A program made the translations under genes and the position numbers. A model generated the notes under the pieces. That model was not told the origin of the DNA. It ran no database searches and was given only the letters and a program-made list of their open reading frames with translations. Shown here in pieces: positions 59,118-64,000 of a stretch of 64,000 nucleotides of DNA. Origin of the DNA: Marinobacterium litorale DSM 23545 (lineage in GTDB: Bacteria; Pseudomonadota; Gammaproteobacteria; Pseudomonadales; Balneatricaceae); the NCBI RefSeq assembly GCF_000428985.1, contig NZ_AUAZ01000005.1:1-64000 (forward strand), given 5' to 3'. Numbering within the stretch: position 1 is the first letter of the stretch; each line of letters begins with the position of its first letter.

Positions 59118-61112
59118 ATGTTTAACAAAATTTTGATCGCGAACCGGGGTGAGATTGCCTGTCGGGTGATTCAGACCGCCCACCGCCTCGGTATCCGCTG
59201 CGTCGCCGTCTATTCAGAAGCCGACCGCCACGCCCGCCATGTGGCGATGGCTGATGAAGCCTTCCTGCTCGGCCCGGCACCGAGCAGCGAGAGTTATCTG
59301 CGCGCCGACCGGGTCATTGAGGTTGCCAAATCCAGCGGCGCCCAGGCCATCCACCCGGGCTACGGCTTCCTGTCGGAGAACACCGAGTTCGCCCGCGCCT
59401 GCGAGACTAATGACATCGTGTTTATCGGCCCGCCCGCCTCCGCTATTGCCTCCATGGGCTCCAAATCCGCTGCCAAGGCGATCATGCAGGACGCCGGCGT
59501 GCCTCTGGTACCCGGCTACCACGGCGAGGATCAATCCCCGGACCTGCTTCGCGCCGAAGCCGAGAAATGCGGCTTCCCTCTGCTGCTCAAGGCCGTTGCC
59601 GGTGGCGGGGGTAAAGGGATGCGTGTGGTCGAGTCGATGCGCGAATTCGATGAGGCCCTGGCCGCCGCGCAGCGGGAAGCGAAAAACGCCTTCGGCAACC
59701 CCGATATGCTGATCGAAAAATACCTGACTCAGCCGCGTCACGTGGAGATCCAGGTGTTCTGCGACGCCCATGGCAACGGTGTTTATCTGGCCGAGCGCGA
59801 CTGCTCGGTTCAGCGCCGCCATCAAAAAGTGCTGGAAGAAGCCCCGGCACCCGGCCTGAGCCAGGAAACGCGCCGGGCGATGGGCGAAGCGGCGGTACGC
59901 GCAGCTCAGGCGATCGACTATGTCGGCGCGGGCACCGTTGAGTTCCTGTACGACGTGGATGGCTCCTTCTATTTCATGGAGATGAACACCCGGTTACAGG
60001 TCGAACACCCGGTCACCGAAATGATCACCGGACAAGATCTCGTGGAGTGGCAGCTACGGGTAGCCAATGGCGAGCCGCTGCCTCTGCAACAAGACCAGAT
60101 CCAGCTCCGTGGCCATGCCCTGGAGGCCCGCATCTACGCCGAGGACCCCGACCATGACTTTTTACCGGCTACCGGCACCCTGCGCTATCTGCGTACGCCG
60201 GATGAAAACAGCCACGTCCGTGTGGACACCGGTGTCACCGAAGGCGATGAGGTCAGCATCCATTACGACCCGATGATCGCCAAACTGATCGTGTGGGACG
60301 ACACCCGCGAGCGCGCCATAAACCGCATGGTACAGGCGCTCGAGGAGTATCGGATCAACGGTGTGAAAACCAATATCCGTTTCCTCCATGCACTGGCCGA
60401 CTCCGCCCCGTTTCGCAACGAAGCACTGGATACCGGCTTTATTGGTAAACATGAGGACCTGCTGTTTCCACCTGCACAACTGGATGAAAACCTGGGACTG
60501 GTACTCAGTGCCTGCTTCTTCCTGCTGCGCAGCAAGGCGGAGCAGACACTGACCGCAGACCCGTTCTCGCCGTTTGCACGCCAGAACAGTTGGCGTCTCA
60601 ACTCGCACTATGCCCGCCCCATGCAGCTGCTGGCCGATGATGTCGAGCACTCCCTGCGTATTCTGGAGCAGGACAACCACTTTCAGATCGATATCGGCGA
60701 GTGCAGTTACGAGGTGCGTGCGGCGCTCGATGGTGACCGGCTTCAAGCCACCGTCAACGGGCATCGCTTTACCGTTTGCGGCGATCTGCACGAGGATCAG
60801 CTGGTACTTTTCCATCGCGGCGAAACCTTCCATTGCGCCCTGCACCGGGAACAGTTCGGCCTGGAGGAGCAATCTGGCGAGGGCGGCCTGCAGGCACCGA
60901 TGAACGGCTCGGTGGTTGCTGTGCTTGTCAGCCCCGGCGATCGCGTCGAGGCAGGCCAGACGCTGGTGATCATGGAGGCGATGAAGATGGAGCATGCCAT
61001 CAAGGCATCCGGCAACGGCAGCGTCAGTGAAGTGTTCTTCGGCGAAGGCGATCTGGTTTCGGAGGGCGCCGAGCTGATCTCCCTCGAACTCGATTCCGAG
61101 GAGGCAGCCTGA
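59118..61112 (+). CDS. liuD: 3-methylcrotonyl-CoA carboxylase, biotin (alpha) subunit
   Basis: A 664-residue protein: biotin carboxylase (ANRGEIACRVIQTAHRLGIR, AVAGGGGKGMRVVESMREFD, DCSVQRRHQKVLEEAPAP, FMEMNTRLQVEHPVTEMITG), a linker and a C-terminal biotinyl domain with the biotinylated lysine K623 in IMEAMKMEHAIKASG. It carboxylates its biotin with ATP and bicarbonate for LiuB. Stop TGA overlaps the liuE ATG by one base. Length is typical of MCC alpha. Confidence 0.95.
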   Translation: MFNKILIANRGEIACRVIQTAHRLGIRCVAVYSEADRHARHVAMADEAFLLGPAPSSESYLRADRVIEVAKSSGAQAIHPGYGFLSENTEFARACETNDIVFIGPPASAIASMGSKSAAKAIMQDAGVPLVPGYHGEDQSPDLLRAEAEKCGFPLLLKAVAGGGGKGMRVVESMREFDEALAAAQREAKNAFGNPDMLIEKYLTQPRHVEIQVFCDAHGNGVYLAERDCSVQRRHQKVLEEAPAPGLSQETRRAMGEAAVRAAQAIDYVGAGTVEFLYDVDGSFYFMEMNTRLQVEHPVTEMITGQDLVEWQLRVANGEPLPLQQDQIQLRGHALEARIYAEDPDHDFLPATGTLRYLRTPDENSHVRVDTGVTEGDEVSIHYDPMIAKLIVWDDTRERAINRMVQALEEYRINGVKTNIRFLHALADSAPFRNEALDTGFIGKHEDLLFPPAQLDENLGLVLSACFFLLRSKAEQTLTADPFSPFARQNSWRLNSHYARPMQLLADDVEHSLRILEQDNHFQIDIGECSYEVRAALDGDRLQATVNGHRFTVCGDLHEDQLVLFHRGETFHCALHREQFGLEEQSGEGGLQAPMNGSVVAVLVSPGDRVEAGQTLVIMEAMKMEHAIKASGNGSVSEVFFGEGDLVSEGAELISLELDSEEAA

Positions 61113-62029
61113 TGGCCTTTCCAGAACAGGTCCGCATCGTCGAAATGGCGCCCCGTGACGGCCTGCAAAATGAACCGGGCCCCATCGTACCGACGGCCAC
61201 CAAAGTGGAACTGATCGACCGTCTCGCGGCCACGGGCCTGAGGCACATTGAGGCGGCCAGTTTCGTCTCGCCCAAATGGGTGCCCCAGATGGGGGATGCC
61301 ACCGATGTGATGGCCGGCCTCACTCGCAAACCGGGCGTGGTCTATTCCGCGCTGACTCCCAACTTGCAGGGGCTCGAAGGCGCCATCATCGCAGGTGCGG
61401 ATGAGGTCGCGGTATTCAGTGCCGCCTCCGAAGCGTTTACCCAGAAGAACATCAACTGCTCGATCGGTGAAAGCCTTGAGCGCTTCGCCCCCCTGATTGA
61501 GCGTGCCCGAAAAGAGGGTATTCGGGTGCGGGGATACGTCTCCACCGTACTGGGCTGTCCCTATCAGGGCGAGATCGCCCCGGCTGAGGTGGCTCGCGTG
61601 AGCCGTGCGCTGATCGAAATGGGCTGCTACGAGATCTCGCTGGGCGACACCATCGGTGTGGGCACCCCGTTGAAGGCAAAACGTATGCTGGAAGCGGTCG
61701 CCGCCGAGGTCCCCATGGGCCAACTGGCTGCCCATTTCCACGACACCTACGGCCAGGCACTGGCGAACCTTTATGCCGTCCTTGAGGAGGGCATAAAGGT
61801 GATCGACAGCTCCACCGCCGGACTGGGCGGCTGCCCCTATGCGCGCGGCGCATCAGGCAACGTGGCCACTGAGGACGTGCTCTACCTGCTTCAGGGGCTC
61901 GGCATCGAAACCGGTGTCGACCTCGAGTCAGTTGTTGCAACCGGGCACTGGATTACCCAGCAGCTGGGACGGCACAACGGCTCCAAAGTCGCCCTCGCCA
62001 TGGGCGACAACCGTTCGTGCGATTCATAG
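61112..62029 (+). CDS. liuE: Hydroxymethylglutaryl-CoA lyase
   Basis: Cleaves HMG-CoA to acetyl-CoA and acetoacetate, the last step of the liu pathway. The 305-residue TIM barrel has EMAPRDGLQNEPGPI, YVSTVLGCPYQGEIAP, LGDTIGVGTPLKAKRML, AAHFHDTYGQALANL and catalytic C241 in AGLGGCPYARGASGNVATED. Acetoacetate must then be activated elsewhere; a candidate ligase is at 62695. The thiolase at 37862 could cleave the resulting acetoacetyl-CoA. Confidence 0.95.
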   Translation: MAFPEQVRIVEMAPRDGLQNEPGPIVPTATKVELIDRLAATGLRHIEAASFVSPKWVPQMGDATDVMAGLTRKPGVVYSALTPNLQGLEGAIIAGADEVAVFSAASEAFTQKNINCSIGESLERFAPLIERARKEGIRVRGYVSTVLGCPYQGEIAPAEVARVSRALIEMGCYEISLGDTIGVGTPLKAKRMLEAVAAEVPMGQLAAHFHDTYGQALANLYAVLEEGIKVIDSSTAGLGGCPYARGASGNVATEDVLYLLQGLGIETGVDLESVVATGHWITQQLGRHNGSKVALAMGDNRSCDS

Positions 62030-62062
62030 CGCAAAGCAACCGATAACAAGAGGACTCTAAGG

Positions 62063-62641
62063 ATGTCACAGCCCGACCACATCACGGCCCTGGAACTGCC
62101 AATCCCTGAGCGCGATCAGCTGCCGGAGGATGTACGTAAATACTTCGGCAAGTGCGATGAGAAACTGGGCATGGTGCCCAACGTACTCAAGGCCTACAGC
62201 CAGAACCTGGCGCAGCTCGACGTGTTCTCCCGCTTTTATAACGAGCTGATGTTTGGCGAAAGTGAGCTGACGCCACTGGAACGCGAGATGATCGCCGTTG
62301 TCGTCTCGTCCGCCAACAACTGCTTCTACTGCCTGACAGCCCACGGCGCGGCCGTGCGCGATTACTCGGGCGATCCCGCCCTGGGTGAACTTCTGGTCAT
62401 GAACTACCGCGCCGCCCAACTCGATCCGCGCCAGCGCGCCATGCTCGATTTCTCCCACAAGCTGACCGTCACCCCGGCCGAGGTCGGTGAAACCGACCGG
62501 CAGGCACTGCGCGATGTGGGTTTCAGTGAGCGCGGCATCTGGGATATCGCCAACGTGGCCGGTTTTTACAACATGACCAACCGGGTCGCGGGTGCCGTCG
62601 ATATGCAACCCAATCCTGAATACCACGGACGCTTCCGCTAA
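62063..62641 (+). CDS. AhpD-like/carboxymuconolactone decarboxylase family protein
   Basis: A 192-residue peroxidase-related alpha-helical protein. The AhpD-type centre reads [20 protein letters not shown] (CxxC plus His), preceded by [16 protein letters not shown]. Long peroxidase-related AhpD-like proteins of about 190 residues have this form. It lies 33 bases after liuE and is probably co-transcribed; its role in the pathway, if any, is not known, perhaps thiol-based peroxide protection. Confidence 0.85.
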   Translation: MSQPDHITALELPIPERDQLPEDVRKYFGKCDEKLGMVPNVLKAYSQNLAQLDVFSRFYNELMFGESELTPLEREMIAVVVSSANNCFYCLTAHGAAVRDYSGDPALGELLVMNYRAAQLDPRQRAMLDFSHKLTVTPAEVGETDRQALRDVGFSERGIWDIANVAGFYNMTNRVAGAVDMQPNPEYHGRFR

Positions 62642-62670
62642 GCGGTCTTCCAAATTTCATCAGTCCGGAT

Positions 62671-62681
62671 AACAAAAAAAA
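62671..62681 (+). promoter_or_regulatory. A-rich leader motif AACAAAAAAAA
   Basis: 13 bases before the acyl-CoA ligase start, ahead of its ribosome binding site (CGGAGCC). Largely an A-run, so weaker evidence than other copies. Confidence 0.35.
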
Positions 62682-62694
62682 TCGGAGCCAAACG

Positions 62695-64000
62695 ATGAGC
62701 AACACACTGCCAAGCTACACCAGCAGCACCGCCGACAAACCACTGATCGGCATGACCATCGGCGATAAGTTTGACGAGATCGCAGCGCGTTACCCTGACA
62801 ACGACGCGCTGATCGTCCTGCAGCAGAATGTGCACTGGACCTACCGTGAGCTGCAGCAACAGGCCAATCGCTGCGCTCGTGCCCTGCTCGCACTGGGCGT
62901 AAACCGGGGCGACCGGGTCGGGGTCTGGTCGCCGAACCGAAGCGAATGGACCCTGGCTCAGATAGCCACGGCAAAAATCGGCGCCATTCTGGTCAATATC
63001 AATCCCGCCTACCGGACCCATGAGCTGGAGTATGCGCTGAACCAGTCAGGCACCCGTTTTCTGATCACCGCCGACAGCTTCAAGACCTCCGACTATCGCG
63101 GCATGCTCTATGAGCTGGCCCCGGAGCTTAAAGCCTGCGCCGATGGCAAGCTGAAATCGCAGAAGCTGCCCGAGCTGGAGTGCGTCATTAACCTGTCGGA
63201 CGAGAAGCACCCAGGCATGTGGCGCTGGGGCGATATGCTGGAGATGGCGGACCAGATCAGTGAGCAGGAGCTGGCCGACCTTCAGGCCACACTGCAGTTC
63301 GACGATCCGATCAACATCCAGTACACCTCCGGCACCACCGGCTTTCCCAAGGGTGCCACCCTGTCGCACCACAACATTCTCAACAATGGGTTCTTCGTTG
63401 CGGAAAGCATGGGCTTTACCAGTGAAGACCGCCTGGTGATCCCGGTTCCGCTGTACCACTGTTTCGGTATGGTGATGGGCAACCTGGGCTGCATCACCCA
63501 CGGCGCAACAATGATCTACCCGGATGAGGGTTTCGAGCCAACGTCCGTGTTGAAAGCGGTCCACTCACAGAGGGCAACGGCCCTGTACGGGGTGCCAACC
63601 ATGTTCATTGCCGAACTGGATCATCCTGAGTTCGAGAGCTTTGACCTGTCCACGCTGCGCACCGGTATCATGGCGGGCTCCATCTGCCCCACCGAGGTGA
63701 TGAAGCAGGTGATCAGCAAGATGCACATGAAAGAGGTGCAGATCGCCTACGGCATGACCGAAACCAGCCCGGTTTCCACCCAGACCGGTGCCGACGACAG
63801 CATCGAAAAGCGGGTCTCCACCGTCGGTCGCACCCAGCCTCACCTGGAGAGCAAAATCGTCGATCCCGGCAGCGGTCAGATCCTGCCCCGGGGTGAGATC
63901 GGCGAGCTTTGCACACGCGGCTACAGCGTGATGCTCAAGTACTGGAACAACGACAAGGCCACCCATGAAGCCATTGATGAAGCGGGATGGATGCACACGG
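62695..64000 (+). CDS. AMP-dependent acyl-CoA ligase, cut by right edge
   Basis: The frame is open from ATG 62695 to the end of the window (435 codons). It is an ANL-superfamily ligase: [20 protein letters not shown] (P-loop), [20 protein letters not shown] and [20 protein letters not shown] (A5 motif). The wording resembles the ACSF2-type medium-chain acyl-CoA synthetases commonly found at the end of liu clusters. It may activate acetoacetate, isovalerate or a related acid; the C-terminal domain with the catalytic lysine lies outside the window. Confidence 0.88.
   Translation, partial: MSNTLPSYTSSTADKPLIGMTIGDKFDEIAARYPDNDALIVLQQNVHWTYRELQQQANRCARALLALGVNRGDRVGVWSPNRSEWTLAQIATAKIGAILVNINPAYRTHELEYALNQSGTRFLITADSFKTSDYRGMLYELAPELKACADGKLKSQKLPELECVINLSDEKHPGMWRWGDMLEMADQISEQELADLQATLQFDDPINIQYTSGTTGFPKGATLSHHNILNNGFFVAESMGFTSEDRLVIPVPLYHCFGMVMGNLGCITHGATMIYPDEGFEPTSVLKAVHSQRATALYGVPTMFIAELDHPEFESFDLSTLRTGIMAGSICPTEVMKQVISKMHMKEVQIAYGMTETSPVSTQTGADDSIEKRVSTVGRTQPHLESKIVDPGSGQILPRGEIGELCTRGYSVMLKYWNNDKATHEAIDEAGWMHT

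Overview
The window is GC-rich, densely packed chromosomal DNA from a Gram-negative gammaproteobacterium. The mix of genes (kdsA for lipopolysaccharide, rsuA, slyD, yaaA, radD, nsrR/nnrS, DUF2788/DUF2789/DUF3012 proteins, and large branched-chain amino acid catabolic operons) suggests a marine heterotroph near the Oceanospirillales (Marinobacterium/Neptunomonas/Nitrincola-like). This placement is an inference from gene content; no rRNA gene is present. Apart from the tail of an IS4-family transposase at the left edge, I see no prophage, plasmid functions, CRISPR, tRNA or rRNA.

Layout. (a) 1-6.5 kb: transposase tail, then the glycine cleavage and serine deamination genes: gcvP, gcvH and sdaA on the minus strand, gcvT divergent, with two copies of a TTTCCTATAGGAAA-type palindrome between them. 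(b) 6.5-16.7 kb: a short cyclic-nucleotide-binding protein, an ECF sigma factor with a small zinc anti-sigma protein, a DUF3012 lipoprotein, a DHH phosphoesterase, rsuA, slyD, ppiC, leuA divergent from an Lrp-type regulator, radD, and nnrS under a recognisable NsrR operator. (c) 16.9-26.7 kb: nsrR, a DauA-type SulP transporter, small RHH and DUF2788 proteins, lemA with a GIDE/EF-hand membrane protein, a PilZ-like protein, kdsA, a pseudokinase-SUMF1 fusion, a DUF4139 protein and a Sel1 protein. (d) 26.8-34.2 kb: cysK, a small unknown gene, trpS-sseA, a DUF2789 gene, yaaA-dsdA and an AraC-type regulator.

(e) 34.3-64 kb is almost wholly devoted to branched-chain amino acid use: an acyl-CoA synthetase; etfBA; a minus-strand isoleucine-type module (SDR, acyl-CoA dehydrogenase, thiolase); a minus-strand valine operon (mmsA, isobutyryl-CoA dehydrogenase, enoyl-CoA hydratase, 3-hydroxyisobutyryl-CoA hydrolase, mmsB, prpE) divergent from an MmsR-like regulator; a five-gene high-affinity branched-chain amino acid ABC transporter; and, divergent from it, the leucine/isovalerate operon liuR-A-B-C-D-E followed by an AhpD-like protein and an AMP-dependent acyl-CoA ligase cut by the right edge. 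Uptake, acyl-CoA oxidation, electron transfer (ETF) and carbon assimilation are therefore contiguous.

Regulation visible in the sequence: two LiuR-like palindromes in the livG-liuR intergenic region, and a recurrent A-rich leader motif of the AAnAAnAA type just upstream of, or at, the start codons of many catabolic and transport genes. The latter looks like an Hfq/Crc-style post-transcriptional catabolite repression signal and is, in my view, the most interesting pattern in the window. No wholly new multi-gene system is obvious. The best candidates for unusual biology are the pseudokinase-SUMF1 fusion, the LemA/GIDE-EF-hand pair and the leader-motif regulon.
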